The notes beneath the pieces are model-generated. The model ran no database searches and had not been told where the DNA came from. It saw nothing but the letters and a program-made list of their open reading frames with translations. Positions 43,766 to 54,325 of a stretch of 64,000 nucleotides of DNA are shown in pieces; the first letter of the stretch is position 1, and the number at the start of each line of letters is the position of its first letter. A program made the translations under genes and the position numbers. The stretch is from Hyphomicrobiales bacterium (GTDB taxonomy: Bacteria > Pseudomonadota > Alphaproteobacteria > Rhizobiales > JACESI01): contig JBDXGY010000005.1 of the NCBI GenBank assembly GCA_039989895.1, forward strand, positions 248,001 through 312,000. Direction: 5' to 3'.

Positions 43766-44854
43766 TCACATGCGTTCAGCTAAATCAGAGAACAAAACGG
43801 CGAGTCCTTCAGTGTTCGCTGCGCAAATCCCCCGTTCGGTGATAAGACCCGTCACATATTTAGACGGTGTTACATCAAAGGCATAATTACCGCAGGGCGT
43901 TGTTTCAGGCGTGATTCGTACTTGTTCAGTCTGACCATTGAGCAAACCTTGAACGAAAGCGACCTCATCGCCTGAACGCTGTTCAATTGGGATATCGCGA
44001 CAACCATCCGAGACACTCCAATCAATGGTTGGAGATGGCAAAGCCACATAAAAAGGCACATTGTTATCTTGAGCTGCTAAGGCTTTCAAATAGGTCCCTA
44101 TTTTATTGCAAACATCACCGTTTGACGCCACACGATCTGTACCAGTGATACAGACATCCACCATGCCATGCTGCATGAGATGACCGCCGGCATTATCGAC
44201 AATCAATGTATGCGGGACATCATGGCTGCCCAGTTCCCATGCGGTCAAATGCGCACCTTGATTGCGTGGGCGGGTTTCATCCACCCAAACATGAACATCT
44301 ATGCCAAGATCATGGGCCTGATAAATCGGCGATGTTGCGGTTCCCCAGTCAACGGTTGCAATCCAACCAGCATTGCAGTGGGTTAAAATATTGACTGGCC
44401 CCTCTTTTTTCGATGCGATGTCCTTGATGATGGCCAGTCCATTTTCACCAATCCGCCGGTTAATCTCTACATCTTCATCGCAAATTTCAAAGGCCAGCTT
44501 AAAGGCGGCATCTAGACGTTCAGACTCACTCAAGGGTTTTAAATACGTGCTGACACGCTCAATGGCCCAGCGTAGATTAATGGCAGTTGGACGGGTTGCA
44601 CCAAGTGTTTTTGCCGCATGGCTCAAATGCTCATCACTGGCATCAATCCGCATGGCCAAAGCCAAGCCGTAGGCCGCTGTTGCCCCAATGAGTGGCGCAC
44701 CACGCACAAGCATGTGAGAGATGGCTCTGGCAGCGTCTTCCATCGTTTCCAATTCGACAATCATCAGTTCGTGTGGCAGGCGTGTTTGGTCGATGATTTT
44801 TACTTTATCATCCTCAATCCAGATGGAGCGATAGGCTTTGCCCTCGATTTTCAT
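43766..44854 (-). CDS. mtnA: Methylthioribose-1-phosphate isomerase
   Basis: 362 residues. Catalytic C160 (THCNAGW) and D240 (GTDR) coincide with the numbering known for B. subtilis MtnA. It converts methylthioribose-1-phosphate to methylthioribulose-1-phosphate in methionine salvage. Its start overlaps the mtnK stop by ATGA, so both are made together. No mtnBCD genes are visible in the window. Confidence 0.95.
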   Translation of the reverse strand: MKIEGKAYRSIWIEDDKVKIIDQTRLPHELMIVELETMEDAARAISHMLVRGAPLIGATAAYGLALAMRIDASDEHLSHAAKTLGATRPTAINLRWAIERVSTYLKPLSESERLDAAFKLAFEICDEDVEINRRIGENGLAIIKDIASKKEGPVNILTHCNAGWIATVDWGTATSPIYQAHDLGIDVHVWVDETRPRNQGAHLTAWELGSHDVPHTLIVDNAGGHLMQHGMVDVCITGTDRVASNGDVCNKIGTYLKALAAQDNNVPFYVALPSPTIDWSVSDGCRDIPIEQRSGDEVAFVQGLLNGQTEQVRITPETTPCGNYAFDVTPSKYVTGLITERGICAANTEGLAVLFSDLAERM

Positions 44855-46116
44855 GCGTTTATTTCCCGTGCCATGCGCACCACATCATCAAAACTGGAGA
44901 AGGACGCGCGGTCGGTGATCAAAATACGGGCTAAAGATAAAGCCCGCTTTTCACACGCGGCCCGTTTATCTTCGTCTTCAATCGCCTCAAGATCTTCCAC
45001 ATGAGCAATGCCCACAATTCGGCGCAGCATTTTTGCGCCAGCAAAACCAATAGAATCAATCATAATATCGCGCAAATATGCATTCAAAGCACGCTCTGAG
45101 GCTGAGCTATCACTGGTCGCGAACAGTGCTTCAGGATAAAGCGATCCAACCCGTCTCTCTCGCCACAATGTAGAAAAATCGGCCTCAAATACTGCATAGG
45201 TCTGCAACAGCGTTTGCAACAGCCATTCGCTATAGTCCGCCCGATCATCTGAAGCCGTAGCATGGCCCTTTTGACTGAAATAGGCCAAAAGCAAGTTGGC
45301 CATTAAAGCACCTACATCAAATCCCATCGGCCCATAAAACGCGAATTCTGGATCGATCACACGTGTATCACTCTCGGTGACCATGATAGAGCCAGAATGA
45401 AGATCGCCGTGTAAAAGCGTTTGCGTCTTCGACATAAACAGCGTCTTTAATTCCTGCACTGCCACCTTCAAGGCGCTATCTTGTTGAATATCTTTGACGA
45501 CCTCATCAAGCTGGGGGGTCGTGTGATGGTTTAATTCGGCCTGATAATAAGGGTCATTAAAAATTACCTGCTCTGTGAGTGCGCACATCACATGGTTTTC
45601 TGAGAACAAAGCTACATTGAGTTTCTTGGCTTCGCCATCAAGCGCAAGATCAGAATAGGAAAACAATGTTTCCGCCATAAACCGACCTGCATGATCAGCC
45701 AGATGTGGATATTGAATGCCCGCAATCAATCCTTTTCGCAAAATTATATGCGGCGTGAGATGCTCCATCACAATCAGCGCCATCTCATGGTCGTAGCACA
45801 AGATTTTCGGCGTCAAACCGGGTACCGCAGCCTCCTGCCGTGATAAAGCTTCATGTTCAAAATAAATTCTCGACAAGGGCAAGGGCCAGCTTTCGCCGAC
45901 AAGACGCACATAGGGCAGCGCTTGTTTGACAATGACAGATTTATCACCATTTTTGACAATGAATACGAGATTCAGATTCCCATCACCCACCTCTTCAGTA
46001 ATCCATTTTTCCGGATTGCCGCCTAGAATATCAATAATTTGAGCATTAAGCGCCAAATAACGGGTCATCGTTTCGGCATCTAATGCATAATAATTTTGGG
46101 GTGGCTGGTAGTTCAT
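44851..46116 (-). CDS. mtnK: Methylthioribose kinase
   Basis: 421 residues, choline-kinase-like fold. Catalytic loop [10 protein letters not shown] near 231-240 and the metal-binding [13 protein letters not shown] near 250-265 identify MtnK. It phosphorylates methylthioribose from spermidine or AdoMet by-products, feeding MtnA. Upstream the start is at ATG 46116. A 94-base divergent region separates it from cytochrome c. Confidence 0.94.
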   Translation of the reverse strand: MNYQPPQNYYALDAETMTRYLALNAQIIDILGGNPEKWITEEVGDGNLNLVFIVKNGDKSVIVKQALPYVRLVGESWPLPLSRIYFEHEALSRQEAAVPGLTPKILCYDHEMALIVMEHLTPHIILRKGLIAGIQYPHLADHAGRFMAETLFSYSDLALDGEAKKLNVALFSENHVMCALTEQVIFNDPYYQAELNHHTTPQLDEVVKDIQQDSALKVAVQELKTLFMSKTQTLLHGDLHSGSIMVTESDTRVIDPEFAFYGPMGFDVGALMANLLLAYFSQKGHATASDDRADYSEWLLQTLLQTYAVFEADFSTLWRERRVGSLYPEALFATSDSSASERALNAYLRDIMIDSIGFAGAKMLRRIVGIAHVEDLEAIEDEDKRAACEKRALSLARILITDRASFSSFDDVVRMAREINA

Positions 46117-46210
46117 ATTTTTCTCATAATTCAGTCATAAGTTACTGGCTTATTATCAGGCAATTAAGATATAAGCCAAGATAGAATATAATTTGAGGAG
46201 ACTATCTGTG

Positions 46211-46708
46211 ATGAATAACCCACTAAAAACAGTCGCTGTGAGCATTTTATTGGCATCTGCCATGGCCCTAACAGCCACATCCGGTGCAAGTGCAGGCGAT
46301 GCAGTTGCTGGTGAGAAAGTATTCAAACGATGCAAAGCCTGTCATACGGTTGGACCTGATGCGAAAAACAAACTTGGCCCAATATTAAATGGTATCGTTG
46401 GCCGCACAGCCGGTGTTGCTGTTGGCTATAAATATGGCACAGGCATTATTGAAGCGCGCGGTAAAATTGGCGAAGATGCAGATGGTGATGGTTATCTTGA
46501 CACGCCTGAGGGTTATTCTGGTCTTGTTTGGAATGAAGAGACCCTTTTTGGATATCTAGAAGATCCTAAAAAATACATCCGTGGACACACAGGAAATGAG
46601 AAAGCCAAAGTTAAAATGGCTCTTAAACTCAAAAAAGAAGATCAGCGTAAAGATGTGATCGCTTATTTGAAAACCATCGGCCTTGATGGAAATGCTGCTG
46701 CCGAATAA
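46211..46708 (+). CDS. Class I cytochrome c (c2/c-type with insert)
   Basis: 165 residues with signal peptide (about 1-28, SGASA-GD). Heme motif C41-x2-C44-H45 and the likely sixth ligand Met136 in VKMALKL. Between them an insert (about 83-110, with an acidic DADGDGY stretch) makes it longer than a minimal cytochrome c. It carries electrons in the periplasm. GAGGAG at 46195-46200 fits GTG 46208 or ATG 46211; I took ATG. It ends at a strong terminator. Confidence 0.9.
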   Translation: MNNPLKTVAVSILLASAMALTATSGASAGDAVAGEKVFKRCKACHTVGPDAKNKLGPILNGIVGRTAGVAVGYKYGTGIIEARGKIGEDADGDGYLDTPEGYSGLVWNEETLFGYLEDPKKYIRGHTGNEKAKVKMALKLKKEDQRKDVIAYLKTIGLDGNAAAE

Positions 46709-46722
46709 TCGCAGATACATTC

Positions 46723-46756
46723 AAAAAAAGCCGCGGGCACTGCCTGCGGCTTTTTT
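46723..46756 (+). terminator. Intrinsic terminator after the cytochrome c gene
   Basis: AAAAAAAGCCGC, an 11-base interior (GGGCACTGCCT, itself paired GGC/GCC), GCGGC and TTTTTT. Bidirectional by symmetry: the A run serves the convergent EI24 gene. Confidence 0.9.
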
Positions 46757-46760
46757 GTAT

Positions 46761-47450
46761 CTAGCTTAGTTGCGATTCTAACGCGGGGCGTGTGGAGCCT
46801 GAAAGCATTTTGTAAATATGCACCATGAAGGCTGTTGCAAACAGGGGCGTGAGTAAATTTAATAAGGGGATGGCTAAAAAGCCGGCAATCATAAGCCCAG
46901 CCAAAAACACCCGCATTGAATGATGCTTGCGCAAAGTGCGGGCCTCTTCAACTGGCAAAAATCGCATCGCCGCCAGCTCGAAATATTCACGACCCAGCAA
47001 GTAACCATTGGCAATGAAGAAAATCGGGACGCCCAATCCGAGAACGAAAAACAAGATAAGGGCAACAATATTGACACCGAGAACCGTCATCACAAAACGC
47101 GTGGTCAGCCCCAAAGACTTCAACAAAGGCATCTCCCTACCACGAGGGTCTTGTGGATAAAATCTGTCTTCGACTTTCTCCGCAATTTCATCGAGAAAAA
47201 TACCCGCAAAGACAGATGTCACTGGCGCAATAAAAAAGCCAAGACCTACCAACATGCCAGCACCCGTTGCCCAGGCAATGATTGTTTCGAGCCAAGGGTA
47301 AGGCACAACTAAAAAAGCTGTAAGAAGCGCCTGAACACCCAACCAAAGCAACACCAACAATATTAAGGTGATGCCAAGGGCTTTCCAGAAGACGCCTCTA
47401 AAAGGCTTAGAAAAAACTTGATTAAACGCAAGGCTCGCCGCGTGAAACAT
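46761..47450 (-). CDS. EI24-domain (CysZ-like) membrane protein
   Basis: 229 residues with four to six hydrophobic segments; EI24 features include the PxxD-type loop (FYPQDPRGREMPLLKS) and the FFIANGYLLGREYFELAAMRF stretch. The family includes the sulfate channel CysZ, but many alphaproteobacterial members are unstudied. Start ATG 47450 has no clear ribosome site. It is divergent from the PfkB kinase. Confidence 0.8.
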   Translation of the reverse strand: MFHAASLAFNQVFSKPFRGVFWKALGITLILLVLLWLGVQALLTAFLVVPYPWLETIIAWATGAGMLVGLGFFIAPVTSVFAGIFLDEIAEKVEDRFYPQDPRGREMPLLKSLGLTTRFVMTVLGVNIVALILFFVLGLGVPIFFIANGYLLGREYFELAAMRFLPVEEARTLRKHHSMRVFLAGLMIAGFLAIPLLNLLTPLFATAFMVHIYKMLSGSTRPALESQLS

Positions 47451-47568
47451 GATTTTTTGTCCGCATAAATTATCTTTCAGTTTCTTTCAAGTAAGACACA
47501 CAACACCCTTGTGCAAGGACCACCACTCAGATAGCTTTTAAGAACCACGCGGCGAATTGGAATTTCAT

Positions 47569-48570
47569 ATGACAACGAAAAAATATCAGGTCTTGGGCAT
47601 AGGCAACGCAATTGTCGATATTTTGGCCAAAGTCGAGGACGATTTCATCACGACTCATGATTTGACCAAAGGCAGTATGGCACTGATCGATGCTGAAAGA
47701 GCACTCTATCTAAGCGGTCAAATTCAAGATTCAAAGATTCGCTCCGGTGGGTCTGCTGGCAACACCATTGCAGGCCTTGCAGACCTTGGCTCCAGCACTG
47801 CCTTCTTCGGCAAAGTTGCTGATGATGACATGGGAAAACAATATTACGACGATATGGTGAAGCTTGGCGTGCATTTTCCAACAGCCTCCATCAAGGAAAA
47901 AGAACCAACAGCCCGCTCTATCATTGCCATTACGCCAGACGGCGAACGCACAATGAATACCTATCTTGGTGCTTGCACTGAAATTGGTCCTGAAGATATG
48001 GACGACGGCGTCATTCGCGCTTCCCAAGTTATCTATTTTGAAGGATATCTATGGGACCCACCGCGCGCAAAAGATGCGTTACGCCGCGCGGCAGAAATTG
48101 CACATGAAGCAGACGGTAAAGTGGCGCTCACGCTGTCTGATTCTTTTTGTGTCGATAGATACCGTGATGAATTCAGAGAACTTATCCAAAACCGTACGGT
48201 TGATATTGTTCTGGCGAATGAAGACGAGCTTTTATCATTATTCGAATCAAATAATTTTGACAGTGCTTTACGTATGCTAGCCGCAGAATGCTCAACCGCT
48301 GCCATCACACGTGGTGAAAAGGGCGCGATCGTTCTGGATCATGGAAAACAGATCGCCTGTAAGCCATTCCCGACAAGTAATGTGATCGACACAACCGGTG
48401 CTGGGGATATGTTCGCAGCTGGATATTTGTATGGTCTGACAAATGACATGAGCCATGAAAATGCCGGGCGGCTTGGATGTCTATTGGCGTCACAAGTCAT
48501 TCAAGTTGTAGGACCAAGACTTGATTCGAGCCTGCGACAAATTGCTTCTAAAGCAGGATTTGAGCTCTAA
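47569..48570 (+). CDS. PfkB-family sugar kinase, adenosine kinase-like
   Basis: 333 residues. Signature 1 GGSAGNTIAGLADLG near 64-78 and signature 2 DTTGAGDMFAAGYLYG near 272-288, with catalytic Asp in the second. The GNAIVDI start and length match rhizobial enzymes annotated as adenosine kinase; ribokinase-like substrates remain possible. GGAA lies six bases before ATG 47569, so the TTG extension is rejected. Nearby mtnK/mtnA and this kinase all handle AdoMet-derived nucleosides, a suggestive but unproven link. Confidence 0.88.
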   Translation: MTTKKYQVLGIGNAIVDILAKVEDDFITTHDLTKGSMALIDAERALYLSGQIQDSKIRSGGSAGNTIAGLADLGSSTAFFGKVADDDMGKQYYDDMVKLGVHFPTASIKEKEPTARSIIAITPDGERTMNTYLGACTEIGPEDMDDGVIRASQVIYFEGYLWDPPRAKDALRRAAEIAHEADGKVALTLSDSFCVDRYRDEFRELIQNRTVDIVLANEDELLSLFESNNFDSALRMLAAECSTAAITRGEKGAIVLDHGKQIACKPFPTSNVIDTTGAGDMFAAGYLYGLTNDMSHENAGRLGCLLASQVIQVVGPRLDSSLRQIASKAGFEL

Positions 48571-48587
48571 ATTACTTGTATTTTCTG

Positions 48588-49655
48588 CTATTTAAGCATG
48601 CGGCTGATCAACTGCGCAGTATAATCCACCATCGGGATAATGCGCGCATAATTCAGCCGTGTCGGCCCGATAATGCCCAAAACACCAACAACCCGCTCTT
48701 CCTTGTCGCGATAAGGCGACATAACCAACGACGATCCAGACATGGAAAACAATGAATTTTCCGATCCAATAAAAATCCGCACGCCGTCACCTTGTTCTGC
48801 AAGCGTCAAAAGCTGCATCAAGTCTTTTTTAGCTTCCAGATCGTCGAAAAGTTGCCGGATTCGGCCCAGATCTTCACCAGCGGTCATATCTTCAAGTAGA
48901 TTAGAGCGGCCCCGCACAATCATGGTCGGCGCGCTGCCCTCTGTCGTCTCCACCCATGTAGCAATTCCAGCTTCAACCACTTTCTGAGTGAGCACATCAA
49001 GCTCTTGCTTTGATGACTCATAGAGATTTTCAATATCTGTTTTCGCCTCGTTCAATGTATTCCCACGAATACGGGCATTCAAATAATTGGTCGCTTCCGT
49101 TAACGACGACTGCGTCGTTCCATTGGGCAATTGCAGCACACGATTTTCGACCTGCCCATCTTCATTGACAAGAATAACAAGGGCGCGGGCTTCATCAAGA
49201 CGGACAAATTCAACATGTTTGAGCGCCGCATTTTGTTTTCGCGCTAAAACAAGCCCAGCGCTACCCGTTAGACCAGAAAGCATAGTGCTTGCCTCTGCCA
49301 GCACATTATCCAGACCTTCTGTGTCTGCACTTTCTTGGATGTTACGCTCTATATTTTGGCGCTCTGCGTTATCAAGAGAACCTACTTGCATGATGGAGTC
49401 GATAAAAAAGCGCAGCCCTTCTTGGGTCGGCATACGACCGGCACTCGTATGTGGCGCATAAATGAGCCCCAGATGCTCAAGATCAGACATCACATTGCGC
49501 ACCGATGCTGGCGATAAGCTATCGGAGAGAGATCGCGAAATATTGCGTGAGCCAACAGGCTCGCCAGAGGCAAGATAGGTGTCAACAATATGGCGGAAAA
49601 TCTCGCGTGAGCGTTCATCCACCTCACGTAAAAGCTGATCTGTCGAGCCGGTCAA
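48588..49655 (-). CDS. hrcA: Heat-inducible transcription repressor HrcA
   Basis: 355 residues. N-terminal winged helix (about 12-80; [30 protein letters not shown] core), an inserted dimerisation domain and a GAF-like domain (ending [27 protein letters not shown]). It represses groESL/dnaK-type genes through CIRCE elements. TTG start with GAGGGA six bases upstream. No grpE follows it here, and no CIRCE element was seen in the window. Confidence 0.93.
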   Translation of the reverse strand: MTGSTDQLLREVDERSREIFRHIVDTYLASGEPVGSRNISRSLSDSLSPASVRNVMSDLEHLGLIYAPHTSAGRMPTQEGLRFFIDSIMQVGSLDNAERQNIERNIQESADTEGLDNVLAEASTMLSGLTGSAGLVLARKQNAALKHVEFVRLDEARALVILVNEDGQVENRVLQLPNGTTQSSLTEATNYLNARIRGNTLNEAKTDIENLYESSKQELDVLTQKVVEAGIATWVETTEGSAPTMIVRGRSNLLEDMTAGEDLGRIRQLFDDLEAKKDLMQLLTLAEQGDGVRIFIGSENSLFSMSGSSLVMSPYRDKEERVVGVLGIIGPTRLNYARIIPMVDYTAQLISRMLK

Positions 49656-49892
49656 AATATTCCCTCAGGCAATTCAATTGTAGAACTACTATCTACCATT
49701 CAATAGGTATTGCTCAAGCCTCTTTTAAAAAAACAGCTTCATTTCATGAAAGACACATAACCAAAACATTCATGACCATGTAAATACCCCCTCCTCTCCT
49801 GTTATTTTGGTCATTCTTTGCCAACAGTAGTTTACGCCTGCTCATTCCCTCGTTAAGACATCAGATAAAGTTAAACATAAGAAGGAATTCCC

Positions 49893-50609
49893 ATGCGCCC
49901 ATCGAACCGCACACCAGACACCATGCGTGATGTCTCAATAGAGCGTAATGTTTCAAAACATGCGGAAGGCTCATGCCTTATTAAATTTGGCGATACCCAT
50001 GTTTTATGTACAGCCAGCCTAGAAGAACGTGTACCACCGTGGTTGCGCGGTGGCGGACAAGGCTGGGTGACGGCCGAATATGGCATGTTGCCGCGTTCAA
50101 CTTCTGACCGGATGCGCCGTGAAGCCTCCTCCGGCAAGCAATCAGGCCGCACACAGGAAATCCAGCGCCTTATTGGTCGCTCGTTGCGCGCCGTTGTGGA
50201 CATGAAAGCGCTTGGCGAAAAGCAGATTTCTGTCGATTGTGATGTCATTCAAGCGGACGGCGGCACACGCACAGCAGCCATTACTGGTGCTTGGGTTGCT
50301 CTCAATGATTGTATCGAATGGATGCGTGATCGCTCGCTCTTGCAAGGCACAGTTTTAAAAGACAATGTAGCCGCTATCTCATGCGGTATATACAATGGCA
50401 CACCCGTTCTTGATCTGGATTATGCCGAAGACAGCAATGCTGAGACAGACGCTAATTTTGTCATGTCCGGTTCAGGCGGCATCATCGAGATTCAAGGAAC
50501 CGCTGAAAAAGATCCATTCTCGGAAGAGGAATTTGCAGCCCTCATGACATTGGCCAAAAAAGGCATTGCCGAACTGGTTGATTTACAAAAGGCGGCCATC
50601 AAAGAATGA
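49893..50609 (+). CDS. rph: Ribonuclease PH
   Basis: 238 residues, standard length. Phosphorolytic 3' exonuclease that matures tRNA ends. [35 protein letters not shown] and [20 protein letters not shown] are diagnostic; the Asp pair in VDCDV coordinates metal. AAGGAA precedes ATG 49893. It is transcribed away from hrcA (shared 237-base promoter region, no clear motif found) and overlaps rdgB by ATGA. Confidence 0.96.
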   Translation: MRPSNRTPDTMRDVSIERNVSKHAEGSCLIKFGDTHVLCTASLEERVPPWLRGGGQGWVTAEYGMLPRSTSDRMRREASSGKQSGRTQEIQRLIGRSLRAVVDMKALGEKQISVDCDVIQADGGTRTAAITGAWVALNDCIEWMRDRSLLQGTVLKDNVAAISCGIYNGTPVLDLDYAEDSNAETDANFVMSGSGGIIEIQGTAEKDPFSEEEFAALMTLAKKGIAELVDLQKAAIKE

Positions 50610-51256
50610 CGCGAAAGCTCGAAGGTGACACGCTGGTTGTAGCAAGCCACAATAAAGGCAAGGTGCGCGAGATCAACGAATTGATCTCTCCCTTTGGTCT
50701 TGTGGCTAAATCTGCGAGCGAACTTAACCTTCCTGAACCTGAAGAAACGGGCACAACATTTGAAGCCAATGCACTTTTGAAAGCTGAGGCTGCAGCGAAA
50801 GCAACGGGTCTACCTGCTTTGGCCGATGATTCAGGCTTTGCGGTTTCAGTACTCAATGGCGATCCGGGTATTTATTCCGCGCGCTGGGCAGGGGAAGACA
50901 AAGATTTTTCCCGCGCCATGCGTAATGTGCAGGAGAAAATAGAAGCCAGTGGCTCAGACGACCGCCACGCTTATTTTGTCGCTTGCCTTTGCCTTGCGTG
51001 GCCTGATGGCCATCATGAAATGTTTCGTGGCGAAGTCCATGGCGATGTTGTTTGGCCCCCGCGCGGGAGTGAAGGCTTTGGCTATGATCCAATATTTCTT
51101 CCCAACGACCATTCCAAAACATTTGGCGAGATGACGGCGGACGAAAAACACGGCTGGAAACCTTCTGATCTCGGCGGCGACAAAGAACCGCTTTCCCATC
51201 GTGCTGTTGCTTTCAAAATGTTCGCCGAAGCTTGCCTTTTAGACAATATAGGATAA
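50606..51256 (+). CDS. rdgB: RdgB/HAM1 non-canonical purine NTP pyrophosphatase
   Basis: 216 residues. Removes dITP/XTP from the nucleotide pool. [10 protein letters not shown] at 14-23 and the catalytic region [26 protein letters not shown] near 70-95 are typical, as is the late SHRAVAFK. It starts in an ATGA overlap with rph. A TTG start of hemW follows five bases later, making a three-gene operon. Confidence 0.95.
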   Translation: MTRKLEGDTLVVASHNKGKVREINELISPFGLVAKSASELNLPEPEETGTTFEANALLKAEAAAKATGLPALADDSGFAVSVLNGDPGIYSARWAGEDKDFSRAMRNVQEKIEASGSDDRHAYFVACLCLAWPDGHHEMFRGEVHGDVVWPPRGSEGFGYDPIFLPNDHSKTFGEMTADEKHGWKPSDLGGDKEPLSHRAVAFKMFAEACLLDNIG

Positions 51257-51260
51257 GCCC

Positions 51261-52415
51261 TTGAAACAACCCTCCCCCGGTTTTGGCATCTATATTCACT
51301 GGCCATTTTGTGAAGCAAAATGCCCCTATTGCGATTTCAATTCCCATGTACGCCATGGTGGTGTGACGCAAAAAGATTACGTGGAAGCCTATCGCCGCGA
51401 AATCGCCTACTTTGCTGATCTCACCAAAGGCAAACAGGTAACCAGTATGTTTTTTGGCGGCGGCACGCCGTCACTGATGGAGCCTGAAACCCTCGATGCA
51501 CTGGTGCGCGAAGTACGCAACAACTGGGATGTGATGGAGGGTGCAGAAATATCGATGGAAGCTAATCCTTCATCGGTGGAGGCGGAACGTTTTGAAGCCT
51601 ATCGCGCCTCTGGCATCAATCGGCTTTCGATTGGCGTGCAAAGTTTGAAAGACGCAGATTTAAAATTCCTCGGACGACTGCATGATGTGGAACAAGCGAT
51701 CAATGCGGTTGAAATTGCGCGCGCCACATTCCCGCGTATTTCTTTTGACTTGATCTATGCGCGACCGGGCCAAAGCGAGAAAGACTGGGAAGACGAGCTG
51801 AATCTGGCAATAGATTATGCAGCCGATCATCTCTCGCTCTATCAATTGACGATTGAACCAGACACCCCTTTTCAAAAACTGTTTGATGCAGGCAAACTCG
51901 TACCGCCTGATCATGACCATGCACGCGCGCTTTATGACATCACGCAAGATGTTTGTAATGCACGCGGTCTGCCTGCTTATGAGATTTCAAATCACGCGAA
52001 AGTAGGTAGTGAAAGCCTGCACAATTTGACCTATTGGCGCTATGGCGATTACGCTGGCATTGGGCCGGGCGCCCATTCACGACTGACTTTAGATGGTGAG
52101 CGTACAGGCTTTGCTGTTGAGACCTATCCCGAAACATGGCTGAAGGAGGTTGAGGCGAAGGGACATGGCATATGGAATGTCGAAGTTTTAAACGAAGAGC
52201 AGTCGGGAGATGAAATGCTGCTCATGGGGCTACGCCTCAAAGAGGGTATTTCAATCAGCCGTTATGAAACTCTTTCCGGCATGACAATAGAAAACAAACA
52301 GATCGAAGATCTTATTGGTGATGGGATGCTTGAAAAACTATCTGATGACATCATCCGCGTCAGCCGCGAAGGCTGGTTTGTGCTTGATGCGGTGGTTGCA
52401 GATTTAGCAATGTAG
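51261..52415 (+). CDS. hemW: Radical SAM heme chaperone HemW
   Basis: 384 residues. Radical SAM cluster ligands C17-x3-C21-x2-C24 (CEAKCPYC), the FGGGTPSL SAM-binding motif, and the HNLTYWRYGDYAGIGPGAHS stretch of the HemN/HemW group. The C-x3-C-x2-C set lacks the extra Cys of coproporphyrinogen dehydrogenase HemN, so HemW (heme delivery) is favoured. Start TTG 51261, AGGAT upstream; no ATG nearby. Confidence 0.93.
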   Translation: MKQPSPGFGIYIHWPFCEAKCPYCDFNSHVRHGGVTQKDYVEAYRREIAYFADLTKGKQVTSMFFGGGTPSLMEPETLDALVREVRNNWDVMEGAEISMEANPSSVEAERFEAYRASGINRLSIGVQSLKDADLKFLGRLHDVEQAINAVEIARATFPRISFDLIYARPGQSEKDWEDELNLAIDYAADHLSLYQLTIEPDTPFQKLFDAGKLVPPDHDHARALYDITQDVCNARGLPAYEISNHAKVGSESLHNLTYWRYGDYAGIGPGAHSRLTLDGERTGFAVETYPETWLKEVEAKGHGIWNVEVLNEEQSGDEMLLMGLRLKEGISISRYETLSGMTIENKQIEDLIGDGMLEKLSDDIIRVSREGWFVLDAVVADLAM

Positions 52416-52453
52416 AGGATGACGAAAGGATTCTTTCGTGATTAAATAAACAC

Positions 52454-52975
52454 ATGGATCACTCTGCTTACGACGACAAATATATTAGCTCGATTTTATG
52501 CGAAACGAAAACCATTGCCGTGGTTGGTGCCAGTGCCAAGACCATACGGCCTTCTTATTTTGTGGTGAAATATCTGATTTCCAAGGGCTATGATGTCATA
52601 CCGGTGAACCCGGGGCTGGCAGGTGGTGAGATTTGTGGCGCGAAAGTTTATGCCTCATTGGCAGATATAGACAGACCCGTTGATATGGTCGATATTTTCA
52701 GAAACTCTGATGCGGCCCTTGGGGTTGTCAAGGAAGCCTTGATGCTTGACCCACTTCCAAAAGTCATCTGGATGCAATTAACCGTTTTCAATCAAGAGGC
52801 GGCGACACTTGCTGAAGAGGCTGGCGTACAGGTGGTTATGGACCGTTGCCCGAAGATTGAATATGCAAGATTAGCGCGTGAAATTGGCTGGGCAGGCGTT
52901 TGCTCTGGTGTGATTTCATCAAGAAAACCAAAATTGCTGAAAGGGTTTCAGCGGTTTGGAGTAATGCAAAAATAG
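52454..52975 (+). CDS. CoA-binding domain protein (YccU-like)
   Basis: 173-residue Rossmann-fold protein: AVVGASAKTIRPSYFVVKYL near 20-40 (CoA-binding GASxxxxRxS), and QLTVFNQEAATLAEEAGVQVVMDRCPKIEY near 110-140. The family is widespread and mostly uncharacterised; it binds CoA or a related nucleotide. It lies 10 bases before the Cys/Met PLP enzyme, with which it commonly clusters, so a link to sulfur metabolism is possible. Confidence 0.85.
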   Translation: MDHSAYDDKYISSILCETKTIAVVGASAKTIRPSYFVVKYLISKGYDVIPVNPGLAGGEICGAKVYASLADIDRPVDMVDIFRNSDAALGVVKEALMLDPLPKVIWMQLTVFNQEAATLAEEAGVQVVMDRCPKIEYARLAREIGWAGVCSGVISSRKPKLLKGFQRFGVMQK

Positions 52976-52985
52976 GAGCGGGATT

Positions 52986-54266
52986 ATGAGTGATAAAAAA
53001 CCAGGGTTTTCGACACAGGCGATTCACGCAGGCGCGGCCCCTGATCCAACAACAGGCGCGCGTGCAACTCCTATTTATCAAACAACTAGTTTTGTTTTTG
53101 ATGACGTTGAACAAGCCGCCTCTCTTTTCGGACTTCAGGCTTTTGGTAATATTTATACCCGTATCACCAATCCAACCACCGCTGTCTTAGAAGAACGCAT
53201 TGCAACACTTGAGGGCGGAACAGCAGGTCTTGCGGTCGCTTCCGGCCACGCGGCACAATTTGGCGTCTTTCACACCTTGATGCAGTCAGGCGATGAATTC
53301 ATCGCCGCGAACAAGCTTTACGGTGGGTCTATCAATCAGTTCAACCACTCCTTCAAAAATTTTGATTGGCGTGTGAAATGGGCTGATACCGACGATATTA
53401 GCACTTTTGAAGCCGCTTTAAGCGACAAAACAAAAGCCATTTTTATTGAAAGTCTCGCTAATCCGGGTGGCATTGTCACCGATATTGAAGCTATCGCAAG
53501 GATAGCAGAAAAAGCAGGCGTGCCGCTGATTGTCGATAATACGATGGCTACACCTTATTTATGTCGCCCTATTGATTATGGCGCCAATATCATCGTCCAC
53601 TCCTTGACCAAATTCATTGGCGGGCATGGGAATTCTATGGGCGGCATGATTGTTGATTGTGGTAATTTCGATTGGAGCGCGTCGTCCCGTTTTCCTATGC
53701 TATCACAGCCTCGGCCAGAATATGATGGGCTGGTCATTCATGAGACTTTTGGTAATTTTGGTTTTGCAATTGCTTGCCGTGTGCTTGGGCTTCGTGACCT
53801 TGGTGCAGCGATTTCTCCGTTCAATTCATCCCAGCTTCTCACGGGCGTTGAAACCCTACCCCTTCGCATGCAGCGTCACTGTGACAACGCCTTGCAGGTT
53901 GCTGATTATCTCAACAATCATCCAGCGGTTGAATGGGTGCGTTATGCCGGCTTGGAAGACAGCCCCAATCACGCACTCGCAGCCCGATATATGCCCAACG
54001 GCGCCGGTGCTGTTTTCACTTTTGGCCTCAAAGGCGGGTATGAGGCGGGCGTGAAACTTGTCTCCAATGTTGAACTCTTCTCGCATCTTGCCAATATTGG
54101 TGACACCAGAAGTCTGATCATTCATCCGGCATCAACGACGCACAAACAGCTGAGCGACGAGCAAAAAACTGTCGCTGGTGCGACCGGTGATGTCATTCGA
54201 CTTTCAATAGGGATCGAAGATGTGAGCGACATTATTGCGGACCTTGAACAAGGGCTGAGTGCATGA
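52986..54266 (+). CDS. O-acetylhomoserine sulfhydrylase family PLP enzyme
   Basis: 426 residues. Cys/Met metabolism PLP-dependent enzyme. The Schiff-base Lys is in HSLTKFIGGHGNSMGG near 205-220, and the segment DTRSLIIHPASTTHKQL is typical of O-acetyl/O-succinylhomoserine sulfhydrylases (MetY/MetZ) rather than cystathionine lyases. It makes homocysteine directly from sulfide. AGGAG precedes the ATG. The choice of acetyl or succinyl donor cannot be settled from sequence. Confidence 0.9.
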   Translation: MSDKKPGFSTQAIHAGAAPDPTTGARATPIYQTTSFVFDDVEQAASLFGLQAFGNIYTRITNPTTAVLEERIATLEGGTAGLAVASGHAAQFGVFHTLMQSGDEFIAANKLYGGSINQFNHSFKNFDWRVKWADTDDISTFEAALSDKTKAIFIESLANPGGIVTDIEAIARIAEKAGVPLIVDNTMATPYLCRPIDYGANIIVHSLTKFIGGHGNSMGGMIVDCGNFDWSASSRFPMLSQPRPEYDGLVIHETFGNFGFAIACRVLGLRDLGAAISPFNSSQLLTGVETLPLRMQRHCDNALQVADYLNNHPAVEWVRYAGLEDSPNHALAARYMPNGAGAVFTFGLKGGYEAGVKLVSNVELFSHLANIGDTRSLIIHPASTTHKQLSDEQKTVAGATGDVIRLSIGIEDVSDIIADLEQGLSA

Positions 54267-54325
54267 GTGATGAATGCGCGTCAATAAGACAAATCGTCTC
54301 ACAGTGCTCATGATAGGCGAAACGA

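Noticed and set aside
54267-54325. Loose inverted repeat (AATCGT ... ACGATT) between the PLP enzyme and the EamA gene
   Set aside because: Only six perfect pairs over a long loop, without T tract; likely chance.
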